Assembly (NCBI GenBank): GCA_034432155.1 | Contig: DAOUCP010000043.1 | Span: forward strand, 7,501 to 71,500 | DNA: 64,000 nt | Reading direction: 5' to 3' | Origin: DAOUCP01 sp034432155 | GTDB lineage: Bacteria; Chloroflexota; Anaerolineae; Epilineales; Epilineaceae | In this document: piece by piece, positions 1-7,958 of the stretch | Layout: the number at the start of each line of letters is the position of its first letter | Numbering within the stretch: the first letter of the stretch is position 1 | The notes under the pieces: model-generated | What the model saw: the letters and a program-made list of their open reading frames with translations, nothing else | What the model was told of the DNA's origin: nothing | Database searches by the model: none | Made by a program: the position numbers and the translations under genes

Positions 1-144
1 GTCGACGATGGCCAGATCTGGCGCCGGCTCGCTCACCGGCACCGGGCTCACGTGCACCACGTGGCCGGCTTTGCGCAACCGCTCGGACACCGGCCGGTAC
101 TTCTCCGGTGCTCCGGTCAGCAGGAGGATAGTGCGACGGCGCAT
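1..144 (-). CDS. Receiver-like protein, N-terminal fragment (cut by window edge)
   Basis: An ATG at 142-144 opens a minus-strand frame that stays open to the left edge, so only the first 48 residues are visible. They begin MRRRTILLLTGAPEK and continue with a hydrophobic strand, a helix rich in Arg and Lys, a VVHV strand and then PDLAIVD. That strand-helix-strand pattern with a terminal IVD resembles the start of a response-regulator receiver domain, though the usual early acidic pair after the first strand is missing. It begins 19 nt after the stop of the response regulator and is probably co-transcribed with it and the kinase. Identity is uncertain because most of the gene lies outside the window. 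Confidence 0.5.
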   Translation of the reverse strand, partial: MRRRTILLLTGAPEKYRPVSERLRKAGHVVHVSPVPVSEPAPDLAIVD

Positions 145-163
145 GGAATCCCTCGCCAGGGCG

Positions 164-859
164 CTACTGCGCCGGATGGAACCGGTAGCCCACGCCACGC
201 TCGGTGCGCAGGTACGTGGGGCGATGGGGATCGAGCTCGATCTTGCGTCGCAGATGGTGCACGTGCACGCGCAAGGTGGCCTCAGCGTCGGCATAGGAAT
301 CGCCCCACACGGCGCGCAACAGTTCTTCACTGGCGACCGGCTGGTTGGGGTGTTGCACCAGGTAGCTCAGCAGGCCGTACTCAGTGGGTGTCAGCTCGAC
401 GGCCACCCCATCGACCCGCACTTCCTGGCTGGCCAGGTCAACGACTAGGTGTTCGTCGGCGTAACGCGTTGGTCGTTCGAGGTAGGGGCGCGCTTTGACG
501 CGCCGAGTTACGGCGCGCACGCGCAACCGCAGCTCATCCACGTCGAAAGGCTTGGCCACATAGTCGTCCGCTCCCAACTGCAATCCGCGCACCCGCGCCT
601 CCATCTCCTTGGTGGCGGTGACGATGATGATCGGCGTGTCCCAAACCTCACGGATGCGCTGGCAGGTCAGCCAGCCGTCCATCAGTGGCATCGACAGATC
701 GAGCAGAATGAGGTCCGGCCGCAGCTCGTGGGCCATGCGCAGTGCCGCCAGACCGTCGTCGGCTTCGAAGACTTCCAGGCCCTCGGGCTCGAGCACCATG
801 CGCAGCAGCTGCCGAGCGGCCGGGTCGTCGTCGACGACCAGCACGCGCCGGCGCTTCAT
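164..859 (-). CDS. OmpR-family response regulator
   Basis: A DNA-binding response regulator of 231 residues. The receiver domain (about 5-118) has the acidic cluster VVDDD, the phosphoacceptor Asp near residue 54 in LILLDLSMP, and the conserved Lys near 103 in VAKPFD. The C-terminal part (about 135-230) is an OmpR/PhoB-type winged helix, ending in the usual RTERGVGYRF hairpin. The ATG at 857-859 overlaps the kinase stop as ATGA, so the two are translationally coupled and almost surely cognate. A longer reading frame exists upstream, but it only runs back into the kinase gene. The regulated genes cannot be read from the sequence. The 29-bp repeats in the leader of this operon are a candidate target for autoregulation, which is speculative. 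Confidence 0.93.
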   Translation of the reverse strand: MKRRRVLVVDDDPAARQLLRMVLEPEGLEVFEADDGLAALRMAHELRPDLILLDLSMPLMDGWLTCQRIREVWDTPIIIVTATKEMEARVRGLQLGADDYVAKPFDVDELRLRVRAVTRRVKARPYLERPTRYADEHLVVDLASQEVRVDGVAVELTPTEYGLLSYLVQHPNQPVASEELLRAVWGDSYADAEATLRVHVHHLRRKIELDPHRPTYLRTERGVGYRFHPAQ

Positions 860-1986
860 TCGGACGGGGCAGCGGGGAGCACGAAGGCCATGCACGTGCC
901 GGATCGCGATGTGCGGGCGATCCACAGACGACCGCCGTGGCCGTGAATGATGCTACGGGCCAGATACAGTCCCAGGCCGTAGCCTTCCTGGCCTGCAGCG
1001 GCATGTCCTCGGCCAAAGGGCGCGAAGACGCGCTCCCGGTCCTCCGGTCGGATGCCCGGACCGTCATCGCAGACGTCGACGCGCACGTGCTCGCCCGACC
1101 GGGCGACGGTGATGGTGACGTGACCGCCGGCAGCGTATTTGGCGGCATTGGCAACGAGTTGCTCAAACACCTGGCCGATCTGCACCGCGTCGCCACGCGC
1201 CAGTCCTGGTTGGCCTTCGGCGCGGACCGAGAAGTGGGTACCCACGCCCGCCTGCTCCGCGGCGATCCGGTAGGGCGCCACCACCGCCTCCGCCATAGCC
1301 ACCAGGTCCAGGGGTTCCAGGCGGACAAGCCGGCGCCCCTCAGCTGCCACGGCATCCAAGAGCGCCTCAAGTCGCGCCAAGAGCCTGCCGCTCTGGCCTT
1401 CGATGATGCCCAAGGCGGCCTTGACGCTTTCCGTGTCACCGGCTGTGAGGTTGCGAGTGGCGAGCTGGGCGGCGACCCGCACGTTGGAGAGCGGAGAACG
1501 CAGGTCATGGCCCACCAGGGCCAGGAACTCGTCGCGGGTCTTGGCGTCGAACTTGCCGACACCCAGTGCCTGCAGGCAGACACTCACGGTGTCTGCAGCC
1601 AGATCGGCCAATTCCCCCTCCCCGTCGCCCGGAGGGACGCAGCGCAGCAGGGCTACGGCGCCCACCGGTCGGGGAGTTGCCCGGAGCGGCAGGGCCAGCC
1701 AGTCACCATCGGTGGAACGGCCGACGACAAGGGCCCGATCGAGTACTGCCTCCGGAGCCGTAAGCGCGTGCTCGTCGCGGGGCGGCCAGTCGGCCACCAG
1801 CACCAAGCCACTCTCCTCCTCCAACCAGACCTCGCAGCGCTCCGCCTGCAGCCAGCCCGCGAGCTCGCGCGCTGCCTGGGCCGCGAACGCCGCTGGCTCG
1901 ATGGCGTCCAAGGCTAGCCTGGGCAAGGAAACGAGTGGCCGCAGGTGAACGGTGGTGATCGCCGGATAGGCAACGGGGTCGTGCAT
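856..1986 (-). CDS. Soluble sensor histidine kinase (GAF-like sensor, HisKA, HATPase)
   Basis: A 376-residue kinase with no membrane segment. Residues about 25-140 form a GAF-like sensory region. The H-box follows (FLALVGHDLRSP, phosphorylated His near 160), then a dimerisation helix, then an ATPase domain with the N-box (LVANAAKY), G1 (DDGPGIRPED) and G2 (GYGLGLYLA). All catalytic motifs look intact. I chose the ATG at 1984-1986, which follows GGGGA at a suitable distance. A frame-open GTG at 2085 would add 33 residues encoded by the tandem repeats and is less likely. The regulator follows with an ATGA overlap. The ligand sensed by the GAF-like region is unknown; the absence of membrane helices points to a cytoplasmic signal. 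Confidence 0.92.
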   Translation of the reverse strand: MHDPVAYPAITTVHLRPLVSLPRLALDAIEPAAFAAQAARELAGWLQAERCEVWLEEESGLVLVADWPPRDEHALTAPEAVLDRALVVGRSTDGDWLALPLRATPRPVGAVALLRCVPPGDGEGELADLAADTVSVCLQALGVGKFDAKTRDEFLALVGHDLRSPLSNVRVAAQLATRNLTAGDTESVKAALGIIEGQSGRLLARLEALLDAVAAEGRRLVRLEPLDLVAMAEAVVAPYRIAAEQAGVGTHFSVRAEGQPGLARGDAVQIGQVFEQLVANAAKYAAGGHVTITVARSGEHVRVDVCDDGPGIRPEDRERVFAPFGRGHAAAGQEGYGLGLYLARSIIHGHGGRLWIARTSRSGTCMAFVLPAAPSE

Positions 1987-2030
1987 CAGTGGTCCCCAAG
2001 CGCTGGCTTGCGACCGGGCCGGTGGCTCCA

Positions 2031-2146
2031 AGAAGCTTCTCGCTCCGCGATCGGCTTGCAGAAGGCTTCCCGCTGCGCGATGCACCTGAGCAGGCTTCTC
2101 ACTGCGCGATCCACCTGAGAAAGCTTTCCGCTCCGCGATCCACTTG
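2031..2146. repeat. Four tandem 29-bp repeats in the kinase leader
   Basis: Four units of exactly 29 bp start at 2031, 2060, 2089 and 2118. Each holds a palindrome-like core of the type AGAAGCTTCT (perfect in the first unit), followed by CGCTSCGCGAT. Units differ by several substitutions but no insertions. The array lies between the promoter at 2185-2190 and the kinase start at 1986, so it would be transcribed as part of the 5' leader. Confidence 0.9.
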
Positions 2147-2184
2147 CCGCCGGAGGCTGGCCGTCTTAATCCCGCGCTAACAGG

Positions 2185-2200
2185 ATTATAGCCGTGCCAC
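2185..2200 (-). promoter_or_regulatory. Promoter of the kinase-regulator operon
   Basis: On the minus strand the sequence reads GTGGCACGGCTATAAT, a perfect TATAAT -10 box. I see no good -35 box. The 14-base string GGCACGGCTATAAT is repeated exactly before the NtrC-type gene (7934-7947). Transcription would start near 2178, giving a leader of about 190 nt that contains the four 29-bp repeats. Confidence 0.65.
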
Positions 2201-2221
2201 GGGGTGGCGTCCAGCCGCCGC

Positions 2222-3526
2222 CTACTTCAGCCAGAGGCCGATTTCGTCGATCTGGCTGCCGTAGTCATGGCCCGAAGCCACGATCTCGCAGCGCCGCAAG
2301 CGCACGGGGATAGGCAGCTGCCGCGCGGCGAAGCCAAAAGGATTGGCTTCCGCGAGCAGATTGCCACTCTGGAAGCGGTACCACTCCGCCATGGGCACTT
2401 GTACATCGTAGGCCTGGATCTCGGCCAGGTGCGGATCGTCCGGCAGCGGCGGTCGGGCGTAAAAACCGACGCGCCAGCGGTAGTCGTCCCCGGAGGCGCT
2501 CTCGTACACCAGGTTGAGGATGACGGGGAACTCCGTGCGCTGTGTACCGCCCCCCGGCAGTGACTGGAAGGTAATCCGTAGGGTGGCGCTGATGCCGATG
2601 TACGTGCATTCGCTCACGTCCAGATGTTCCAGGGACTGCGCATAAAGCATGGTGCCGGGAGTCCCCTGCGACCCCAGCCGCTCGAAGGTGAGGACCGATC
2701 GCCCGTCGGGCAGAAGCTCGTTCAGGGCACGACCGGGATCGGACCGGGCAATGGTTGGTGACACCTGACGATCGAAGGTCCAGTCAGCCGGACCCTGCGT
2801 CTCGGCTGCAGATTGGGCAAAGTCAGGGTTACGCAAACGGTTCTCGAGCGCCGGCAACGGGCCGTGCAGATCCCTTTCGCCCTGTGCCACGGCCCGCTGG
2901 TCGGTGGCCAGCTTGACGCGCGCCTGGCCACGGCTGAGGTAGGCTTCACCGGACGTGACTACCACCGTGAGCTGGTCGGCAGTGAGGCGCAACCGGATTC
3001 GCGCCTCGGGTTGCAGGTCGACGACTCCGTGCGCGGTGACGATGGCATACGCGGTGTCACCCCAAGCCGCACCGGCTGACAAGCGCGCTTCGGCCCCTGG
3101 CTCAGGCTCCGCCCGAATGCGAATGTGCCGGGGCTGCCGGCCGATCCGGAATCGGCTTCTGCGGACAGCGAGCAGCTGGACGCGAGTTGTCGGTGCCAGA
3201 TGCAGCGTCGAGCCGTCGGCGAACTGCACGAACGCTTTGGAGGTGCTGTCGGTACTGATCCAGCTGCCCTCGCTGACCTCGCGGGGTTCGGCACCCTGCA
3301 ACAGGATCGGCATGCCGGCCGGCGACTGAACGGCTACCGAACCCAGCTTGGGCTCGACGATCGCTCTCTCGCCGGAGGTGGCCGAGCGGGCGTAGTGCAG
3401 CGCCAGCGCCGGCAGCCCGATCGCCAAGGCGCCGAAGAGCAGGGTGCCAAGACCCAAGACGGCCCAAGCCAGAGCTTGCACCCGCTGAACTTCGCGCGGC
3501 GCGAGGCCGCCGACGTTGGACGCCAC
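2222..3526 (-). CDS. Membrane-anchored FecR-like protein
   Basis: A 434-residue protein starting at a GTG. One membrane segment lies near residues 17-45 (ALAWAVLGLGTLLFGALAIG), so most of the protein should be outside the membrane. Residues about 55-215 look like a FecR-type beta domain: an entry strand with GSV, a turn SEGSWISTDSTSKAFVQFADGS, then repeated strands that end in VTSGEAYLSRGQ. The C-terminal 200 residues are beta-rich (NPDFAQ, WTFDR, a Trp-rich RWRVGFYARPP stretch) and resemble a carbohydrate-binding or jelly-roll module. There is no partner sigma factor or TonB receptor nearby, so a FecR-type anti-sigma role is not supported. A structural or sugar-binding surface role is an inference. 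Confidence 0.6.
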   Translation of the reverse strand: MASNVGGLAPREVQRVQALAWAVLGLGTLLFGALAIGLPALALHYARSATSGERAIVEPKLGSVAVQSPAGMPILLQGAEPREVSEGSWISTDSTSKAFVQFADGSTLHLAPTTRVQLLAVRRSRFRIGRQPRHIRIRAEPEPGAEARLSAGAAWGDTAYAIVTAHGVVDLQPEARIRLRLTADQLTVVVTSGEAYLSRGQARVKLATDQRAVAQGERDLHGPLPALENRLRNPDFAQSAAETQGPADWTFDRQVSPTIARSDPGRALNELLPDGRSVLTFERLGSQGTPGTMLYAQSLEHLDVSECTYIGISATLRITFQSLPGGGTQRTEFPVILNLVYESASGDDYRWRVGFYARPPLPDDPHLAEIQAYDVQVPMAEWYRFQSGNLLAEANPFGFAARQLPIPVRLRRCEIVASGHDYGSQIDEIGLWLK

Positions 3527-3579
3527 TTGCCTCAGCCTAGCGGTGCGGGATGGCCAAAGGGCCGTTGACGGCAGCTCGC

Positions 3580-4275
3580 TCAGTCACGCGAGCTCGCGCT
3601 GCCGACCCGGCCCACCCAGTACAGGCGTTGCAACACGGCGCCCAGCGCCGCGGCAACATACGTCAAAGCAGCGGCATTGAGAACCTGGCTCACCCCCCGC
3701 TGTTCGTCGCCCGAGACGACCAGGCCAAGCTCGCGGAGGTTGTTGCGCGCTCGACGGCTGGCATCGAATTCCACCGGCAGGGTCACGATCGTGAAGGCCA
3801 CAGCCAGACCAAACAAGAGCACGCCCAGCCAGGCCAGGTTGAGAATGCCAGTGATGAGGCCGAGGATCACGATCCAGACGCCCAGGTTGGAACCTAGGTT
3901 CGCCGCCGGCACGAGCATCGAGCGCAGTCGCAACAACGAACTACCGGTGCGATGCTGCTCGGCGTGACCTAGCTCGTGAGCCACGACGGCCATCGCTGCG
4001 ACCGACGGCTGCCGAGACGAGTCGGACAGGTGAATCGTGCGGGTGCGTGGATCGTAGTAGTCGGTGAGTTGGCCGGCAACGGACTCGACGCCGACATTCG
4101 TGAGGCCGCGATTGGCCATTATGATCTGGGCCGTCTCAAGCCCGGTGATTTGCCGCTGCGTTGCCACCCGACTCCACCGACCGAACGTGGTTCGGACATG
4201 CCATTGGGCCAACGCCCCGATGATGAGGGTCGGTAGGAAGATACAGACGAGATACTGTGGATCATAGAAAAGCAT
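3580..4275 (-). CDS. YugP-type neutral zinc metallopeptidase
   Basis: A 231-residue membrane peptidase of the Zn_peptidase_2 (YugP) family. It has an N-terminal hydrophobic segment (YLVCIFLPTLIIGALA), the active-site motif HELGH near residues 100-104, and two further hydrophobic segments near 130-175. The family signature before the active site (TDYYDPRTRTIHLSDS) is present. The length is normal for the family. I start it at the ATG 4273-4275 because GGAGGTGG lies just upstream; an ATG six codons earlier lacks a ribosome-binding site. The substrate is not known for the family. It is likely a housekeeping quality-control protease, but nothing in the neighbourhood shows its target. Confidence 0.85.
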   Translation of the reverse strand: MLFYDPQYLVCIFLPTLIIGALAQWHVRTTFGRWSRVATQRQITGLETAQIIMANRGLTNVGVESVAGQLTDYYDPRTRTIHLSDSSRQPSVAAMAVVAHELGHAEQHRTGSSLLRLRSMLVPAANLGSNLGVWIVILGLITGILNLAWLGVLLFGLAVAFTIVTLPVEFDASRRARNNLRELGLVVSGDEQRGVSQVLNAAALTYVAAALGAVLQRLYWVGRVGSASSRD

Positions 4276-4419
4276 CTTGCCACCTCCATCCATGTTCGTG
4301 TTCTCGCCTAGCAGACCAGATGCTCCGGTGAGCTGCCGGCCGCGGAGGCAAGGATGCCCCTTTCCACCGGCCGGCCGATGTCGCCCAGGGCGGCATGGCG
4401 CTTGCCAGGCCGTCGCCGG

Positions 4420-4896
4420 TCACGGGCGAGTTCCGGCGCGCTGGGGCCCGAAGATGTCTTCGAGCACGGAGAGCACCTGGCGGTCGGTGCCAACATAGAT
4501 CACGAGCAGCCGTCCGCCCGCGAACACATGGGGCGAGCCCAGCCAATCCACTGCCGTTCGGCTACCGTCCGCTTGCCCGATGACGTGCCCGTCAGCGGAG
4601 AATCGGGCGACCGCTTCGGAGGCTTCCTCGTCGGTCGGAAACTCGTGCACCTCGAGACTGTCTTCGCCCCGCCGGTAGATCCATGCCGGTGCCTCCAGAA
4701 ACTCGAGTTGCTGCTGTCCCTCGCCCGTGAAGGCCACACCCCGCTGGGCCAAGGCGGCCTCGAGCTCGGCAACGCTGTGAGCCAGCGGCGTCGCACTGGC
4801 AGTCGGCACGGCATTCCCCAGCCGGGCTTCCGGCGGTGGCGGCGTCGGCGCTGGTCCGCAGGCGACCAACGCCAGCAGAATCGCCCCGGCCGCCAT
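4420..4896 (-). CDS. Small lipoprotein of unknown function
   Basis: A 158-residue protein with a clear lipoprotein signal: MAAGAILLALVAC, where Cys13 would be lipidated, followed by a Pro-rich tether (GPAPTPPPP). The mature part is an alpha/beta domain of about 110 residues with an LEAPAWIYRR strand, an acidic helix and an RLLVIYVGTD strand near the end. I do not recognise a family; the length and pattern resemble small Chloroflexota lipoproteins. The frame is open upstream to 5121, but that extension has no signal-peptide logic, so the ATG at 4894-4896 is preferred. The 240 bp between this start and the next gene (to 5138) hold no other feature I can support. Confidence 0.7.
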   Translation of the reverse strand: MAAGAILLALVACGPAPTPPPPEARLGNAVPTASATPLAHSVAELEAALAQRGVAFTGEGQQQLEFLEAPAWIYRRGEDSLEVHEFPTDEEASEAVARFSADGHVIGQADGSRTAVDWLGSPHVFAGGRLLVIYVGTDRQVLSVLEDIFGPQRAGTRP

Positions 4897-5138
4897 GCCG
4901 GCCGCAGGGGCGAACACGGCACCATGTTCCACTCCGGCCGCCGCCGCATCACGTGTGTTACGCAGACCCTGTCTGCCTCGAGGCACCGCGAACTGCTCCG
5001 AGCGCCCATTGTAGCGTGCGGTCGCGTTCGGAGAGAAGGTGGGGCAGCGCGGATCAGCGCGCAGTGGCAGCCGTGGCGTTCGGCCGCTCGGCGCCGACGT
5101 ACCGAGCCGCCCGAGCACCACCGCCGCTGTCGCTGGAT

Positions 5139-7313
5139 TCAGCGCGAGTTGCGGACGTACGGCAGGTGCACGCTTCCCGGCCCGCTACGGGCCCAGTCCC
5201 AGGCGAATACGGCGCTAAGCGCGTGGTGCAAGGACTCCGACTCGACTTCGATGGCCACCTCGAGATTGGCCTTGTGCGACATCTCGCTACCGTTCAGGCT
5301 GCCGATGTGGCTCCAGTACTCGGTGGTTGCAGCGTGCCATCGGCTGCTGGGTGCGTCGGCCGCGGCGTGCAAGGAGAGGAGCACCATCTTGTTGTGCAAG
5401 CCGCCGCCCGTGGGATTGCCAGTGCGCGCTTCGAGGGCCAGCGATTCGGCCGTCGCCACCCGGTTGAGTTCGGCGCAGACGGCGGCGTTGCTGTCAGCCG
5501 CCAACGGATCGTCGAAGTGAGCGTCCAGGAGGATGCGCACCCAAGCTCCCCGACGGGCGGCGGCCAGGTAGCCGGCCAGGCGCAGATTGACTGCCGCTGC
5601 GCCATCGCTGGCCGGCTCACCCCACCACGGCGTCTCGCGCAATTGCTCGACCAGGATCTCGTCGCCGGCGCCAGCTTGTGCCAGCAGACCCAGCAGCCCG
5701 TCGCGACCGTCCAGCGCGCTCTCGGGTGCCGAGAGCAGCCGGAAGCGAAACCGGCCGACAAACACCTTTGGCTGCGGCGCGATGGGGAGGTATCCTGTGC
5801 CGCCGCCCTCGCGACTGGGGAGGTAGTCAGGCAGGGGTGCGCCGCGCACCGGGTCCCGCGGCTGGAAAGGGCGCACGTCGGCGTGGCGGTCTGGCGCCAG
5901 ATCGTGCGTCATGAGGTCGCGAAGCCAGGTCACAACGCCAGGAGCATCCGTTGCCAGATAGACGCCCCGGCGACCGGCGGTGCCATTGCTCCGATCATCG
6001 TTCGGGGCGGACCCGAGGCTGAAGTTCTCCGAGCCGATGAGTGCCAGCCGCCCGTCGATCACGGCCACCTTGGCGTGGGCGCCCCGGTAGCGGCGCCGGA
6101 CCTCTCCGCCATCGTCATGCCAATAGACTTCGCCGCCGGCTGAAGCGATCGTCGCGGCGCACCACCGTTCGTTGGCGTCGATACCGCCGGCGGGATTCCC
6201 GTCCAGGAGCAGCCGCACGCGAATGCCTGACGCTGCCCGCTCGGCAAGCACCTCGGCCAGCTCCGGCTGATCCATGGTGTAAAGCATGAGGTCGATGGTT
6301 CGTTGCGCCGAGCGGAGGTGGCGCGCCAGGAAGTCGTGCAGGTGGTCTGGTGCGATGGCCAGCTCGAGGCGAGCCCACTCGTCGACGTTGGTGGGGCGCA
6401 GCAAGGTCTCCAGGTCCCAGCCGGGAAACCGGACCCGACGGCCGAGCCAGGGATCGCCCCGATCGGATGCCCAGTCCGTCGCCCGATCGGTGTCGGCCAC
6501 TGGCCGCCTCGTTCGCGGGTCCAGCTTGCGATAGAGAACCTGGTGGGCGCTCGAGACGTTTGCGAGACGATAGGCGGTCACCGGGGCACCAATCCAGCCA
6601 TCCGAGGGGCTATCCTGACCATAGACGACGGCGTCGCTCGTCTGACCTCGTGCATCGAGGAGGGTGACCACCCCACCGCCATTGGCAAGGGTTGGGCCGC
6701 CGGCGGTGGTCACGAGCCTTGGGACGACCCCTTGGCCGCTGTCCGTGTCAGCCTTCCACGACCAGTCTGGTGACGCGCCGAAGGACCGGCGAAAAGCCTC
6801 TGCACTGTGAGCCAACCACTGCCACTTGCCGGCCCCAATGCGTGCGCCCGACGGGAACGCAGCGCTCCCCCTGCCGGACGTGACCTGCCAACCGGTGAGA
6901 TCGACGTCCTCGTCGCTGAGGTTCCAGATCTGCAGCGCCTCGTCCTGGTCGTTCGCGGCGTAGCCGTCGGCGAACACGGCGCTGATCCGAACCACGGGTT
7001 CTGTGCTTGACCACCGCTCGGCCCCTGTTGCGGGGGCTCCGGCGGCCCCGGCGGTGGACGCGGGCCAGCGCTGGCGTGCCGCCATGCTGCCGGCCGCGTC
7101 GAGGCGGTGGCTGAGGGAAGTGCTGGCGCTGGGCGGTGTCGCCAAGTTCAGAAGGAAGGCGGCAGTCACCACTCCGGAGGCGACCGAGGACGCGATCGAT
7201 GGCTTGAGGAGCTGCCAGGCTGGCCTTTTCGTCCTTCGGTGCGGAAACAGGTGTGGCCTCGCTTCTGCGGGTGGCGCGCTGCGAGCGCGTGCGTTGCCCA
7301 GGTCGGCGGCCAA
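5139..7313 (-). CDS. Secreted lamin-tail / phospholipase D-like protein
   Basis: A 724-residue protein with a basic N-terminus and one hydrophobic segment near 38-60, probably a signal or anchor. Residues about 105-240 form a lamin-tail domain (EALQIWNLSDEDVDLTGWQV). Two phospholipase D-type halves follow. The first has a complete HKD motif near 413-420 (HAKVAVID) and then GSENFSLGS. The second has HNKMVLLS near 640-647, where Ser replaces the usual Asp, followed by GSLNGSEMSHKANLEV. The two-lobe PLD fold is therefore clear, but the second active-site half is atypical. The likely substrate is a phosphodiester (lipid or nucleic acid) outside the cell. The start, a TTG at 7313, is the least certain part. 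Confidence 0.78.
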   Translation of the reverse strand: MAADLGNARARSAPPAEARPHLFPHRRTKRPAWQLLKPSIASSVASGVVTAAFLLNLATPPSASTSLSHRLDAAGSMAARQRWPASTAGAAGAPATGAERWSSTEPVVRISAVFADGYAANDQDEALQIWNLSDEDVDLTGWQVTSGRGSAAFPSGARIGAGKWQWLAHSAEAFRRSFGASPDWSWKADTDSGQGVVPRLVTTAGGPTLANGGGVVTLLDARGQTSDAVVYGQDSPSDGWIGAPVTAYRLANVSSAHQVLYRKLDPRTRRPVADTDRATDWASDRGDPWLGRRVRFPGWDLETLLRPTNVDEWARLELAIAPDHLHDFLARHLRSAQRTIDLMLYTMDQPELAEVLAERAASGIRVRLLLDGNPAGGIDANERWCAATIASAGGEVYWHDDGGEVRRRYRGAHAKVAVIDGRLALIGSENFSLGSAPNDDRSNGTAGRRGVYLATDAPGVVTWLRDLMTHDLAPDRHADVRPFQPRDPVRGAPLPDYLPSREGGGTGYLPIAPQPKVFVGRFRFRLLSAPESALDGRDGLLGLLAQAGAGDEILVEQLRETPWWGEPASDGAAAVNLRLAGYLAAARRGAWVRILLDAHFDDPLAADSNAAVCAELNRVATAESLALEARTGNPTGGGLHNKMVLLSLHAAADAPSSRWHAATTEYWSHIGSLNGSEMSHKANLEVAIEVESESLHHALSAVFAWDWARSGPGSVHLPYVRNSR

Positions 7314-7615
7314 TCCGTCGCTGCCGCCGCTCCGACAGCAAGGGGCGTCCGGTCGTTGGCCAGCCGCCGCTTCCTCTCGAGCCTACCGCATCGGTTGCGC
7401 CTGCGGGATGCTGGAGGCGCCGTGGCGGCGACAAGAATGCGCCACCGATCGGAGGGCACAGGGGCAACGGCCCACGCGGGAACGGATCGCCTCCGCGCCA
7501 TCGTCAAAGCTCTGGCCAGGGAATCGGCGCCAGCTCTAGCCAATGATCCTTTGGTGCTAAAGCTTGTTCTGCGGGACGATGGCATGGTCCGAGACGGGCG
7601 TGCGCTGCTACCTCC

Positions 7616-7720
7616 GTGCCGGGGACATGCCGCACAGGGCTCCTGCATCCATGCCGGGGACACGCGGCACAGGACTCTCGCGCCCATGCCAGGTACATCG
7701 GGCACAGGTCCCGTGCTCTC
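7616..7720. repeat. Three tandem 35-bp repeats
   Basis: Units start at 7616, 7651 and 7686 and are each exactly 35 bp. The shared core is RTGCCRGGKACAYSSSGCACAGG, with the end of each unit more variable. Despite several substitutions no length change has occurred. The array lies in the divergent gap about 300 bp from the phospholipase start and 220 bp from the NtrC-operon promoter. Confidence 0.88.
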
Positions 7721-7933
7721 ATGATGACGAGAAAGCCCACGACGATTCGTTTGAAGAGTTCGGCGACCTACACCTGTGTTTCCTTGCATATTGACTCGAG
7801 TTTCATGCTAGTCGACTGTATCTGGAACAGTACTCGAGACGGATCATCGACGGTGAAAGCCTGACGTGCTCCACTGACCTCTCCAGTCGGTGCCATCTGT
7901 GACCGGTGGAGCGCCGCCTAACCCGGCCGTCGG

Positions 7934-7947
7934 GGCACGGCTATAAT
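7934..7947 (+). promoter_or_regulatory. Promoter of the NtrC-type/rpoN operon
   Basis: A perfect TATAAT at 7942-7947 sits 11 nt before the ATG at 7959, so the mRNA would have almost no leader (transcription start near 7954). The upstream bases GGCACGG match those of the kinase promoter on the other strand. No convincing -35 box is present. No Shine-Dalgarno sequence precedes the ATG, in line with a leaderless or near-leaderless message. Confidence 0.6.
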
Positions 7948-7958
7948 GCCAGGCGGGC

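Larger units (their letters stand above)
7314..7958. other. Divergent intergenic region with repeats and an AT-richer patch
   Basis: No gene is supported in these 645 bp. The region separates the minus-strand phospholipase gene from the plus-strand NtrC-type gene. It holds three 35-bp tandem repeats (7616-7720), then a stretch at about 7730-7860 that is clearly less GC-rich than its surroundings and contains two ACTCGAG copies (7794 and 7832). The promoter of the NtrC-rpoN pair closes the region at 7934-7947. I could not find a convincing promoter for the phospholipase gene. Confidence 0.7.

Noticed and set aside
7925..7950. A sigma-54 (-24/-12) promoter before the NtrC-rpoN pair, and before the kinase
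   Set aside because: GGCACG resembles a -24 element, but the -12 GC falls two bases too far away or is missing, and a perfect TATAAT occupies the site.
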